The notes under the pieces are model-generated. The model saw only the letters and a list, made by a program, of their open reading frames with translations, did no database searches and was not told the origin of the DNA. Position numbers and translations under genes: made by a program. A stretch of DNA of 64,000 bases from Pseudarthrobacter sp. GA104 (GTDB lineage Bacteria; Actinomycetota; Actinomycetes; Actinomycetales; Micrococcaceae), in assembly GCF_009741265.1 (NCBI RefSeq), contig NZ_WOWL01000001.1, forward strand, positions 2,294,001 to 2,358,000, read 5' to 3'. Shown in pieces: positions 24,942 through 33,256 of this stretch; the stretch's first letter is position 1; the number at the start of each line of letters is the position of its first letter.

Positions 24942-25997
24942 ATGGAGACAATTGCGATTGTTGGCGGCGGCATTGCCGGCCTGGCGCTGGCCGCGGGCCT
25001 GGACCACAGCCGGTTCCAGGTGACGGTGTACGAGAAACGGCCCGGGCTGCCGGCCGTGGGCAACACGCTGGGGATGTGGCCCAACGCCCAACGTGCCCTT
25101 GCGCGTCTGGGAATCCTTGAAGAGGCGCGGGCGGTCAGCCCGGTGCTCGGCAGCGGATCGGTCCGTGACGCCCAGGGAGAGCCCTGGATCACCGTCAACG
25201 CGGGGGAGATGTTCGGCATTTCCCGGGCTGACCTGCTGCGGTTGCTGGACGGTGCCGTCCCGGGAACCGTCCGCCGGATCACCAGCACCGTCAGGTCACT
25301 TCCCGACGACGGCAGCCTGGTGGTCGGGGCCGACGGCGTGCACAGCGCAGTCCGGCGGGAGGTCTGGGGCGCCGGAAAGGAGGCCCGCCTCACCCCGTAC
25401 CTTGCCCTCCGCGGGACCCTGCCTGCTCCGGTCAGCCACGACGAGGTGGGCGAATACTGGGGCCGCGGCGACCTGTTCGGCATGGCTGCCGCCCGGGGAG
25501 GGTCCTTCTGGTGGGCCAGCTACCGGTCCGCGATGGGCCCGTACGGAATTGACGCAGCATCAGCCCTGGAATACGCCCGGGAGCGCTATTCCAGCCACGC
25601 GCCCGCCATCCGCCGCACGCTGGCCGCAGCCACGCCCGAAGCATGCCTGGTCCAGCGGCTCTGGACAGTTCCGCATCTTGGCTCCTACGTCCGTGGACGT
25701 GCCGTGCTCATCGGCGATGCCGCACACGCCATGATGCCCACCTTGGGGCGTGGCGCCTGCGAGTCGTTGGTGGATGCCGTAACACTGGCTGGCCTCCTCA
25801 ACACGCTGCCAGAAGGCCAGGCACTGCATGCCTACAACCGCCAGCGGTGGCTTCGCACGCGGGCTCTGAGCCTGGCATCCGCCGCGCTGGGACGCGTCGC
25901 CTTTGCGGACGGTGCCCAGCCGCTGCGTGACGGCCTCCTCAGGCTTGCCCGACGGCGGAACGGACGCACCGCCGTCGTCAGCGGTTCTGCCGGGTGA
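24942..25997 (+). CDS. FAD-dependent monooxygenase
   Basis: 351 residues of the group A flavin hydroxylase family. N-terminal FAD loop IVGGGIAGLALAAGL; DG motif VGADGVHSAVRR; C-terminal GRAVLIGDAAHAMMPTLGRGACESL binds the FAD ribityl chain. It would hydroxylate an aromatic or similar ring using NAD(P)H and O2. The substrate cannot be read from sequence; nearby pobA and the divergent TetR suggest another inducible aromatic step. It is slightly shorter than the typical 380-400 residues. The stop is adjacent to that of the convergent ABC permease (25998), with no terminator visible. Confidence 0.82.
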   Translation: METIAIVGGGIAGLALAAGLDHSRFQVTVYEKRPGLPAVGNTLGMWPNAQRALARLGILEEARAVSPVLGSGSVRDAQGEPWITVNAGEMFGISRADLLRLLDGAVPGTVRRITSTVRSLPDDGSLVVGADGVHSAVRREVWGAGKEARLTPYLALRGTLPAPVSHDEVGEYWGRGDLFGMAAARGGSFWWASYRSAMGPYGIDAASALEYARERYSSHAPAIRRTLAAATPEACLVQRLWTVPHLGSYVRGRAVLIGDAAHAMMPTLGRGACESLVDAVTLAGLLNTLPEGQALHAYNRQRWLRTRALSLASAALGRVAFADGAQPLRDGLLRLARRRNGRTAVVSGSAG

Positions 25998-27818
25998 TCA
26001 CCGGACGGTAGCGGCCGGCTGCGGCGCGTCCGCCCCGGACCCGGCGGCCCCGGGGACCCCGGGGCCAGGGGCGGCAGATGCGGGCGGAAGGGCCGGCAGC
26101 CGCTTTTTCCGCGACCCGCCCCGGCTGGAGCGGCCGTACACCAGGTACATGGTCACCCCGGTGATGATCATCAGGAGCACGGTATACACAAAGGTGTTGG
26201 CGACGCCGTCCACACCCTCCGCGCCATCCGTGTTCGCCTTGATGACCAGGCCCAGCGGCTGGACCAGGGGGTGGGCCAGGAAGATCGCGGTGTCGTAGTC
26301 GTCGAGCAGGCTGTTGAAGTTCAACGCCGTAATGGCGGCGGCAGCCGGGAGCACCAGCGGCAGGAGGATCCGCCGGAAGACATACAGGGTCTTTGCGCCC
26401 ATGATGGCCGCCGCTTCCTCCAGGGAGGAATTCACGGAAGCAAAGGACGCTTTGAGCATGCGCAGCGTGAACGGGATTTTGACCGTCACGAAAGCGATCA
26501 GCAGGATCACGGTGGTGCCGGTGAGCACTGCCCCGCCCACCAGGGGATTGGGGTGGTCGTAGCTGATGATGAGGCCAAGGGCCAGCAGTGCGGACGGCAG
26601 GATCCAGGGGATGTGGAGCAGGTATTCGAAGACCGACGCCACCCAGTTTTTGTACTTCTGCAGCAGCCTGGCCACAAACAGCAGCCCGCCCACGGCAATC
26701 ACGGCGGCCAGGGCGCTGTACAGCACGCTGACGATGAACGGCCGCAGCCCCGACGGCTGGGTGAGGACCCGCTGGTAGTTCTCGAGCGTCAGGCTGCCGA
26801 GCGAAAGCTGGCCGGTCTGGATGGCAGCGCCGTCGGCGAACGAGTACAGGACAATCAGCACCACCGGCAGCGTGTAGACGGCAAACAGCAGGTGGGCAAC
26901 AGCATGGACAGCCGCATTGGCCACCGGATGGGTGATGTCCTGCTTCTGCAGGGCCGAGGACACCTTGGACACCGAGAAGTAGGTGCCGCCCTTTTCCAGC
27001 CGCGACATCACGGCGAGCATCAGGATCGTGGCCAGCCCAAGGATCACCGCCAGCAGCGCCGCCAGGTCCCTGGAGGTGGGGCTGTTGGTGAAGGTCAGGA
27101 TCATGGGGGTGATGGTCTGGAAGTCACGCCCGCCCAGCACCTGAGGAGCGCTCAGGGCGCCCAGCCCGGTGAGGAAGGACAGGATGGTGACGGCGAACAG
27201 GGTGGGCTTGAGCATGGGCAGCACGATCCGCCGCAGGATGGTCCAGGTTGATGCCCCCAGGTTCCGGGCCGCTTCAATGGTCTGGTAGTCAATGCCCTTC
27301 AGCGCGTTGGCCACGAACAGCATGTGGTTGGTGGTGGTGGCGAACGTCATCACCACCAGGACCGCGAAGAAGCCCGAGAACCAGCCGGGGTCCATGCCGG
27401 GGAACACCTTCACCAGCAGGGAGGTGACGATTCCCTTGTCCCCGTAAATGAACTTGTACCCGGCGGCCAGGACAATGCCGCCGTAGATGAAGGTGGATGC
27501 ATAGCCGAGGAACAGGATCCTGGAGCCGCGGATCCGGAAGTAGTGGGTCACCAGGACAATGAACACGCCTACCAGGTTCACCGTGATGGACAGGGCCACC
27601 GCCAGCAGGAAACTGTTGCCGAGCGCCTTCATGGCCCGCTGCGACGTGAAGAGCTTTTCGGCCGCCCTCCCGGAGAAGCTGCCGTCCGGGAAGAACGTGG
27701 CGATCAGGACGTTGATGTTGGGCCACACCAGGAACGCCGCAATGAACCAGGTCAGGACCACGCCAACCACCAGCACGAAGGGGGAGCGGGCCATGCCGCG
27801 GACCGCAGTGCTGCTCAT
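25998..27818 (-). CDS. ABC transporter permease, two fused domains (Fe3+/2-AEP type)
   Basis: 606 residues with about 12 membrane helices in two homologous halves. Each half ends with an EAA loop that docks on the ATPase: EAARNLGASTWTILRRIVLPMLKPT in the first and EAAAIMGAKTLYVFRRILLPLVLP in the second. Such fused permeases occur in ferric iron (SfuB/AfuB) and 2-aminoethylphosphonate importers. The C-terminus ends in a Pro/Ala-rich cytoplasmic tail. It overlaps the ATPase gene by four bases and is the last gene of a substrate-binding protein-ATPase-permease operon. Confidence 0.85.
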   Translation of the reverse strand: MSSTAVRGMARSPFVLVVGVVLTWFIAAFLVWPNINVLIATFFPDGSFSGRAAEKLFTSQRAMKALGNSFLLAVALSITVNLVGVFIVLVTHYFRIRGSRILFLGYASTFIYGGIVLAAGYKFIYGDKGIVTSLLVKVFPGMDPGWFSGFFAVLVVMTFATTTNHMLFVANALKGIDYQTIEAARNLGASTWTILRRIVLPMLKPTLFAVTILSFLTGLGALSAPQVLGGRDFQTITPMILTFTNSPTSRDLAALLAVILGLATILMLAVMSRLEKGGTYFSVSKVSSALQKQDITHPVANAAVHAVAHLLFAVYTLPVVLIVLYSFADGAAIQTGQLSLGSLTLENYQRVLTQPSGLRPFIVSVLYSALAAVIAVGGLLFVARLLQKYKNWVASVFEYLLHIPWILPSALLALGLIISYDHPNPLVGGAVLTGTTVILLIAFVTVKIPFTLRMLKASFASVNSSLEEAAAIMGAKTLYVFRRILLPLVLPAAAAITALNFNSLLDDYDTAIFLAHPLVQPLGLVIKANTDGAEGVDGVANTFVYTVLLMIITGVTMYLVYGRSSRGGSRKKRLPALPPASAAPGPGVPGAAGSGADAPQPAATVR

Positions 27819-28882
27819 GGCAGGACTGCTGCCGGGTCCTGCTGCCGAAGGGCAGCCCCCGTCACCGGGTGGTACTGCAGGACGTGCCCGGGCTGGAGGT
27901 AGACCGTGGTTTCCGTGCCCCGTTCCGGGTGGGCGCCGCCGTCCTCCTTCACGAGCAACCGGATGTCCGCTCCGTGGCTGCGAACCACATAGCGGCTGTG
28001 CAGGCCGTGGTAGGTGCGGGACACCACCATGCCGGAAAGTCCGACGGCGCCGCCTCCTTCAGCCCCGCGGGCCAGGGACGCCTTTTCCACCCGAAGGTAG
28101 GACTTGGCGTCCGTGCTGAGCCCTGCCCCCGCAAGCCGGTTCAGTTCCGCCACGAACTCCGGGGTCAGTGCGGAGCTGTCGCCGATGAAGTTGCAGACAA
28201 ACTCGGACGCAGAGTGGTCGTAGATCTCCTGCGGCGTCCCCACCTGTTCCACCACGCCCTTGTTGAACACGGCCACGCGGTCGCTCATGGCCAGGGCCTC
28301 GTCCTGGTCGTGGGTGACGTACACAGTGGTGATGCCGAACTCGCTCTGCAGGTCCTTGAGCTGCTGCCGGAGCTGGTGGCGCAGTTTGGCATCCAGGTTG
28401 GACAGCGGTTCGTCCAGCAGGAGGATTTTGGGCCGCAGCACGAGCGCCCGTGCCACGGCAACCCTCTGCTGCTGGCCGCCGGACAGTTCCGCCACATTCT
28501 TGGACAACTGTTCATCGCTGAGCTCCACCCGCCGCGCGATGTCCCGGACCAGGCGGTCACTGTCCGCCGGTTTCTCCTTCCGGACCCGGAGGCCGAAGGC
28601 GATGTTTTCCCACACGCTCATGCTGGGGAAGAGGGCGTAGTTTTGGAACACCATCCCCACCTGCCTCTTGTCGCTGGGAAGCCGGGTAACGTCCTTGCCG
28701 TCAACGTGCACCGTGCCGGTGGAAGGCTGGATGAAGCCCGCCAACGTCCGCAGGGCCGTCGTTTTCCCGCAGCCGGACGGCCCCAGGAGGGTGAAAAACT
28801 CCCCCGGACGCACGTGCAGGTCAAGGTTGGGGATGGCGGTGAAATCACCAAAGGAAACTTCGATGTTGTCCAAGCGGATCAT
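27815..28882 (-). CDS. ABC transporter ATP-binding protein (Fe3+/2-AEP type)
   Basis: 355 residues. Walker A GPSGCGKTTALR, Q-loop MVFQNYALFP, signature LSGGQQQRVAVARAL, Walker B ILLLDEPLSNLD and switch His in VYVTHDQDEAL are all intact. The C-terminal 120 residues form a TOBE-type regulatory domain, as in PotA/FbpC/PhnT proteins. It powers the adjacent fused permease, with which it overlaps by four bases; the binding-protein gene lies 55 bases upstream. Confidence 0.9.
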   Translation of the reverse strand: MIRLDNIEVSFGDFTAIPNLDLHVRPGEFFTLLGPSGCGKTTALRTLAGFIQPSTGTVHVDGKDVTRLPSDKRQVGMVFQNYALFPSMSVWENIAFGLRVRKEKPADSDRLVRDIARRVELSDEQLSKNVAELSGGQQQRVAVARALVLRPKILLLDEPLSNLDAKLRHQLRQQLKDLQSEFGITTVYVTHDQDEALAMSDRVAVFNKGVVEQVGTPQEIYDHSASEFVCNFIGDSSALTPEFVAELNRLAGAGLSTDAKSYLRVEKASLARGAEGGGAVGLSGMVVSRTYHGLHSRYVVRSHGADIRLLVKEDGGAHPERGTETTVYLQPGHVLQYHPVTGAALRQQDPAAVLP

Positions 28883-28937
28883 GGCAAACCTGTCTGATGA
28901 AGCGAAGTTCGGGTTGACGGGGCCGGCAGCGGACCGG

Positions 28938-30014
28938 TTACGTCATGTACTCGAGCTCGATCTTCTCCACCCAGGCGCCCATGTTCTCCTGCACGAACTC
29001 CCAGTCGATGTCCTGCTGCTTGAGGTCAGCGAAGAAGTCCACCACCTCGGGGTTGGCCTGGGCTTCGGCTTCCTTGTTGACCGGCATGGAATTGAACTGC
29101 TTTGCGAACTCGCCCTGGACCTCGGAGCTGCCGAACCAGTCGATGAATTTCCTGGCCTGCTCCTCCTTCTTGGTGCCCTTCACCAGGGCGATCTGTTCCA
29201 CGGCGAGCGGGACACCCACGGAGGGGACCACTGTCTCGATATTCACCTTGAAGGATTTCTCGCGCTCGGCGATGATCGAGGACGGCATCTGGCCCATGTC
29301 CACTTCGCCGGACGCGATACGGGCAAAGAGGTCGGTCTTTGCTACCGCCGGGCTGCCGTTCTGGAAGTACTGCTCCACCTGCTTCCAGCCCTCGTCGGAG
29401 ATGCCAAGGTCGCCCGAATCGTCACGGTAGCGGCTGAGGATTCCCGCGAAAACGAGCTGGGCGGTGGCGGTGCCCAGGCCTGTCACGCGCTCGTAGCGGT
29501 CCTTGAACTCGTCCTTGGTCCACAGGTCGGTCCAGTCCTGCGGGGCCTTGTCCTTCGAGATCTTGTCCGAGTTGTAGCCAAGGAGGATTGCCTGCTTTAC
29601 CAAGGGCCAGTAGGCCTCGCCGTCACCCAGTCCCTTGTCCACTTCGCCGGCCCAGGCCGGCTCGTAGGGCTCCAGGGCGTCTGCGGCCTTGATCTGCGAG
29701 AAGTACATGTTGTTCAGCCCGAACGCGACGTCGGCAATCGGGTTGTTTTTCTCGGCAATCAGTTTGTTGGTGGCATCTGCGCCGCCGGCACCGACGATCT
29801 CGATTTTGAAGCCCGCTTCAGCGGCCTTGGCGGTCAGCCAGTCCCCGCGGCCCTCGCCGTTGGAGTTGGTGTAGACAACCAGGGTCTCCCCCGAGCCGCC
29901 TTCCGGAGCTGGGGAGGACTCCCCTGACGCCGCGGGGGTAGCGGCCCCACCGCCGCATCCGGCAAGAAGCGTGACGGCGACGGCGGCGGCAACCAGGGTC
30001 TTCAATTTACGCAC
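28938..30014 (-). CDS. ABC transporter substrate-binding lipoprotein (Fe3+/2-AEP type)
   Basis: 358 residues. It starts with a lipoprotein signal peptide (MRKLKTLVAAAVAVTLLAGC); the Cys of LAGC would be lipidated, and a Gly/Ser/Pro-rich linker follows. The mature part resembles periplasmic-binding-fold class II proteins: LVVYTNSNGEGRGDWL, AEKNNPIADVAFGLNN, GYNSDKI and VEQIALVKGTKKEEQARKFIDWF. The family includes ferric iron and 2-aminoethylphosphonate binders. Typical iron-binding Tyr pairs are not obvious, so an organophosphonate or other small anion is equally possible. It is the first gene of the importer operon. Confidence 0.82.
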   Translation of the reverse strand: MRKLKTLVAAAVAVTLLAGCGGGAATPAASGESSPAPEGGSGETLVVYTNSNGEGRGDWLTAKAAEAGFKIEIVGAGGADATNKLIAEKNNPIADVAFGLNNMYFSQIKAADALEPYEPAWAGEVDKGLGDGEAYWPLVKQAILLGYNSDKISKDKAPQDWTDLWTKDEFKDRYERVTGLGTATAQLVFAGILSRYRDDSGDLGISDEGWKQVEQYFQNGSPAVAKTDLFARIASGEVDMGQMPSSIIAEREKSFKVNIETVVPSVGVPLAVEQIALVKGTKKEEQARKFIDWFGSSEVQGEFAKQFNSMPVNKEAEAQANPEVVDFFADLKQQDIDWEFVQENMGAWVEKIELEYMT

Positions 30015-30085
30015 GATCTGGACTCATTTCTGGACTGGAATCGGAGCATGTCCGGCAAGCCTAACGCCGGGCATGCGGAATTCAC

Positions 30086-30117
30086 GGCTGTTATGGCTAT
30101 CGATTCGATAAACAGCC
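30086..30117. promoter_or_regulatory. Nested inverted repeats upstream of the ABC importer operon
   Basis: GGCTGTT (30086-30092) pairs with AACAGCC (30111-30117), and inside lies TATCG-ATT-CGATA (30098-30110). The site is about 70-100 bases upstream of the binding-protein start in the spacer 30015-30249, where an operator would be expected. No local regulator gene is adjacent, so the binding protein is unknown. Confidence 0.4.
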
Positions 30118-30249
30118 CGGCTGTCCACTCTGGTCCAGGCAGGAGAACGGTCGGAGGCGCGTGGGTGAACGGGCGGCAAAAGCTGCGCAGGGCTCCGCGG
30201 CGGGCGGCTGCAACGGCGGCCCGGCGGCGGAACGGACGCGCCGCCGTCG

Positions 30250-30684
30250 TCAGTCCTGGCTCAACGTCTCCGTGAGGTGGTGCGTGGGGATCCTGTCCCG
30301 GTCGTAGGTGATCTCGGTATAGCCGTGCGGCTCCGGCTTGCCGGATGGGTTGAGGTTCACGAAGACGATTTCCTCGATGGTGAGGATGCTTTGGCGGGTG
30401 ATCATGTTGCGGACCTCGGCGCGCATGGTCAGCGAAGTCCTGCCGAAGCGCGTGGCGGTCAGCCCCATCTCGATGAGGTCGCCCTGCACCGCCGAGCTGA
30501 CGAAGTTGATTTCCGAAATGTACTTGGTGACGGCACGGCCGTTGCCGAGCTGGAGGATGGCATAGATGGCAGCTTCCTCATCGATCCACTTCAGCAGGCT
30601 GCCGCCGAACAGCGTCCCGTTCGCGTTGAGGTCCTCGGGCCGGACCCACTTGCGGGTGCGGAAAGTGATGTCTGCTGTTTCCAT
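30250..30684 (-). CDS. Acyl-CoA thioesterase, hotdog fold (YciA type)
   Basis: 144 residues. The sequence NANGTLFGGSLLKWIDEEAAIYA is the hotdog-fold active-site helix of the YciA/BACH acyl-CoA hydrolases (the Asn/Asp and Gly-rich turn), and SEINFVSSAVQGDLIEM is the following strand pair. It hydrolyses acyl-CoA thioesters in the cytoplasm; chain preference is unknown. It stands as a single gene between the importer operon and a GNAT gene, with an 88-base upstream spacer that includes a GC-rich hairpin near 30740. Confidence 0.85.
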   Translation of the reverse strand: METADITFRTRKWVRPEDLNANGTLFGGSLLKWIDEEAAIYAILQLGNGRAVTKYISEINFVSSAVQGDLIEMGLTATRFGRTSLTMRAEVRNMITRQSILTIEEIVFVNLNPSGKPEPHGYTEITYDRDRIPTHHLTETLSQD

Positions 30685-30772
30685 AGGGCGAGGTTAGCTG
30701 AGAGCGGCGCCGGCGCACCCATGTGACGCCTCCGCGCCCCTGGCGGGGGCGGACTGCCGGGCGCCGGCGGGC

Positions 30773-31276
30773 CTAGGCCATGGCGGTATGGGCCGCGCTG
30801 CGTGCGTTGATGCTCTTCGCGTAGCAGTAGGAGTGCGCAACACCTATGTAGGGTCCAAAGTTGGGAACGGCTTCAAAACCCGAGTTTTCGTAGAAGTTCC
30901 GCCCGTCCGGCTGAGCCGATCCTGCTTCCGCCTTGATCCGCGTGATTCCCTGCTTGAAGGCTTCCGCCTCAAGGGCTGCGAGGATGGAACTGGCCACGCC
31001 GGAACCCCGGGTGTACGGAACGACGTACAGCCGTTTGATCTCCGCCGTCTCCGCATCGAGCATGCGCAGGCCGCCGCAGCCCACGGGCTGCCCCGAGCCC
31101 TTGTCATGGGCAACAAGGAAGACTGCGCAGTCGGCGCCCGACGGCGGCGGCCCGGGTTCGTGGTCCGGGGTGCCAAAGCGGGCGTCCAGTTCGGCCTGCT
31201 GGGCGTGGCGCAGAGCGGCGCCCACGGGGTTGGACCAGGGGACCTGCCTGATGTTAAGGCGCGGATTGGTCTGCAT
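30773..31276 (-). CDS. GNAT-family N-acetyltransferase
   Basis: 167 residues from ATG 31276, preferred over the ATG at 31306 because GAGG lies 5 bases upstream. The acetyl-CoA-binding segment is IKRLYVVPYTRGSGVASSILAALEAEA, with the RGSGVA pyrophosphate loop; the C-terminal FYENSGFEAVPNFGPY matches the last GNAT strands. It transfers an acetyl group from acetyl-CoA to an unknown amine. Nothing in the neighbourhood points to the substrate. Confidence 0.85.
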   Translation of the reverse strand: MQTNPRLNIRQVPWSNPVGAALRHAQQAELDARFGTPDHEPGPPPSGADCAVFLVAHDKGSGQPVGCGGLRMLDAETAEIKRLYVVPYTRGSGVASSILAALEAEAFKQGITRIKAEAGSAQPDGRNFYENSGFEAVPNFGPYIGVAHSYCYAKSINARSAAHTAMA

Positions 31277-31400
31277 TGTGCCTCGATTCGCCGAAGGGTT
31301 ATGCAAACCCAGAGTAGGAGGCTGCCGTTACGCCGGTGTTTCTTTCCGGTTAGCTCCGGGATAACGTGCCGTTCATGCCGTGGCCAACTCACTTGGCTGT

Positions 31401-31420
31401 CTAGTTATCAGCTGGTCTAG
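31401..31420. promoter_or_regulatory. CTAG pair upstream of marR
   Basis: CTAG occurs at 31401-31404 and 31417-31420, 16 bases apart, just before the marR start (31430). More CTAG motifs cluster directly after marR (31937-31962). CTAG is usually rare in high-GC bacterial DNA. A MarR autoregulatory site is the simplest reading. Confidence 0.4.
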
Positions 31421-31429
31421 TATGATTCC

Positions 31430-31936
31430 ATGCGTTCTATGGGTAATGAAGGCTCCGGGTATTGGTACGGGCCGGACGGTCAACTGGACTACGGCGCGGC
31501 GGTGCTGAAGTCGTTGCGGGACTACCGGACCGCTGAAACGGCGGTGCGCCGGTCCACCCGCGACTCCATGGGAATGGGTGAAACGGACATTCTTGCCCTG
31601 CGCTACCTGCTGCGCGTCCAGGCATCCGGCAAAACGGTGGTACCCAAGGACATCAGCCAGTTCCTGGGCATCACCAGCGCCTCCACTACCTCCCTCATTG
31701 ACAGGCTTGTGGCGAGCGGGCACGTGCGCCGCGAGGCGCATCCCACGGACAGGCGCTCCGTGGTTGTGGTTCCCACCGTCGAATCGGACAAGGAAGTCCG
31801 CGTAACGCTCGGCGCCATGCACCGGCAGATGATGTCGGTGGCCGAAGGGCTGACCGCAGAGGAGGCCCGGGTGGTAGTCAAGTTCCTGGAGCGGATGACC
31901 GAGGCACTGCAGCAGGCGCAACACGACGAGAAGTAA
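31430..31936 (+). CDS. MarR-family transcriptional regulator
   Basis: 168 residues from ATG 31430 (a second ATG is at 31439). The winged HTH includes ISQFLGITSASTTSLIDRLVASGHVRREAHPTDRRSVVV, the MarR recognition helix and wing; the flanking helices form the dimer interface. It probably regulates itself and the downstream small-protein/kinase pair, since CTAG-rich candidate sites flank it on both sides. The gene is less GC-rich at its 3' boundary than its neighbours. Confidence 0.87.
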   Translation: MRSMGNEGSGYWYGPDGQLDYGAAVLKSLRDYRTAETAVRRSTRDSMGMGETDILALRYLLRVQASGKTVVPKDISQFLGITSASTTSLIDRLVASGHVRREAHPTDRRSVVVVPTVESDKEVRVTLGAMHRQMMSVAEGLTAEEARVVVKFLERMTEALQQAQHDEK

Positions 31937-31962
31937 CTAGCCTAGCTAGCTAGATTGGCTAG
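31937..31962. promoter_or_regulatory. Cluster of five CTAG motifs between marR and the next gene
   Basis: CTAG occurs at 31937, 31942, 31946, 31950 and 31959 within 26 bases. It starts directly after the marR stop and ends just before the small protein gene. The arrangement is self-complementary in several registers. It may be a regulator binding site for the downstream small-protein/kinase unit, or a hairpin. Confidence 0.45.
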
Positions 31963-31970
31963 CAATATGT

Positions 31971-32339
31971 ATGCTTACGATTATTCCCGTAATCCTTACA
32001 GCCGGAGTCGTGAGCGTCTTGGTTACCTTTACTGAGCTTTTGCCCTTGGAATCCCTTGCGTGCAGCGCGCCCTTCAACGCTTCGCCCCAGCAGGGCGGGG
32101 CTGCCATCAGTCCCGCCGTCCACTGCGGCTCCGCCATGGAACTCGTCACCCCCGCCGTGGGGCCTGCCGCCGTCGGCTATACCTTCGAACCGGAGGACGG
32201 CGGTCCCGTGCACCTGCCGCCCGTGTGGCGGTGCGGGTGCGGTTTCCAGCTGGACGCCTGGATCCAGTCCCCTTATGGCCGCGTGTCCCAGCGCGGGGCA
32301 GTTGTAGCGGTTCCGGATCCTGTGGCGCTCTCCGCATGA
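31971..32339 (+). CDS. Hypothetical protein coupled to a Ser/Thr kinase
   Basis: 122 residues if ATG 31971 is the start. From about residue 30 codon use is strongly GC-ending, like its neighbours, and the ATGA overlap with the kinase start supports real translation. The first 25 codons are AT-richer and predict a hydrophobic helix (MLTIIPVILTAGVVSVLVTF), so either this is a membrane anchor or translation starts later. The C-terminal part has CGCGF and WRCG, a possible metal or disulphide site. I recognise no family. Confidence 0.55.
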   Translation: MLTIIPVILTAGVVSVLVTFTELLPLESLACSAPFNASPQQGGAAISPAVHCGSAMELVTPAVGPAAVGYTFEPEDGGPVHLPPVWRCGCGFQLDAWIQSPYGRVSQRGAVVAVPDPVALSA

Positions 32340-33256
32340 CCGCGCCCGCGCACCTTCGATCAACCGCGGCCCTCAAAGCCGCCGCACCTACAGTGGCGGG
32401 GCGCTACCAGCTCAAGGACCTTCTGGGCCGCGGCGCGCTCGCGCAGGTCTTCCGCGCGGCGGACCTGGAAGGCGGGGCCGATGTGGCAGTGAAGGTGGCC
32501 GTGGACGTTTCGGCCAAACACTTTGAGCGGATCAGCAACGAAGCCGCCGTCCTGTCGGGCCTGCAGCACCCATCGATCGTCAAATTCATCGGCCAGGGCG
32601 TCGTATCCGGGAACTCTGCACTCGCCGGCCGCCCTTTCCTTGTGGAGGAACTTGCATTGGGCCCCAGCCTCGCGGAGGCTGGCCGCACCAGCCAGTACCA
32701 CCCCGACGTCGTTGCCGGCTGGGCCCGGGGACTCTTCGAGGCCCTGGCCCACCTCCACGGGCAGGGGATGGTGCACCGCGACATCAAGCCCGCCAACCTG
32801 ATGCTGAGCGGCCTGCGGCGTAGCCCTGTCCGCATCATCGATTTCGGCATCGTGGCGCCCGCCGGCTCGGCCCCGGAACCCGGCATGTCATCCGGAACCG
32901 TGCACTACATGAGCCCTGAGCAGGCATCGGGAGGACCGGCGCGCGCCTCCTGGGATGTCTACGCCACGGGGCTGGTCCTGCTGGAGCTGCTTACCGGAGC
33001 CAAGGCGTTCCCCGGCACTGCCATCGAGTCCCTCGTGGCCAGGACCCTTCGCAGTCCGCAAGTGCCGGACTCCCTGGGTTCCGGCTGGCGTTCCTTCCTC
33101 CGGTCCCTGACGGCCATGGACAGCGCAGAACGTCCGACGGCGGGGGAGGCAGCGGGCATGGCCCCGCGGCTCGTCCCCGTACCCGCCGGCGAAATGGTCA
33201 GCCCCTGCCGCGGGAGGGCGGTTTTCCCTGCCCGGCGGATCCGCCAGCTCGCCTAG
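32336..33256 (+). CDS. Serine/threonine protein kinase
   Basis: 306 residues from ATG 32336, which overlaps the preceding stop as ATGA. Hanks-type kinase with all catalytic elements: GRGALAQVF glycine loop, Lys53, Glu69, HRDIKPANLM (Asp149), DFG (Asp169) and SPEQ activation-segment end. There is no membrane helix or PASTA repeat, and only about 45 residues follow the kinase core, so it is a soluble, minimal kinase unlike PknB. Translation coupling suggests it works with the small upstream protein, which may be a partner or substrate. Its TAG stop shares bases with the stop of the convergent phosphatase gene. Confidence 0.9.
   Translation: MTAPAHLRSTAALKAAAPTVAGRYQLKDLLGRGALAQVFRAADLEGGADVAVKVAVDVSAKHFERISNEAAVLSGLQHPSIVKFIGQGVVSGNSALAGRPFLVEELALGPSLAEAGRTSQYHPDVVAGWARGLFEALAHLHGQGMVHRDIKPANLMLSGLRRSPVRIIDFGIVAPAGSAPEPGMSSGTVHYMSPEQASGGPARASWDVYATGLVLLELLTGAKAFPGTAIESLVARTLRSPQVPDSLGSGWRSFLRSLTAMDSAERPTAGEAAGMAPRLVPVPAGEMVSPCRGRAVFPARRIRQLA

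Noticed and set aside
30048..30275. 75-codon open frame on the + strand in the importer/thioesterase spacer
   Set aside because: Arg/Ala-rich end, overlaps the candidate operator and the thioesterase 3' end, no ribosome site; treated as non-coding.
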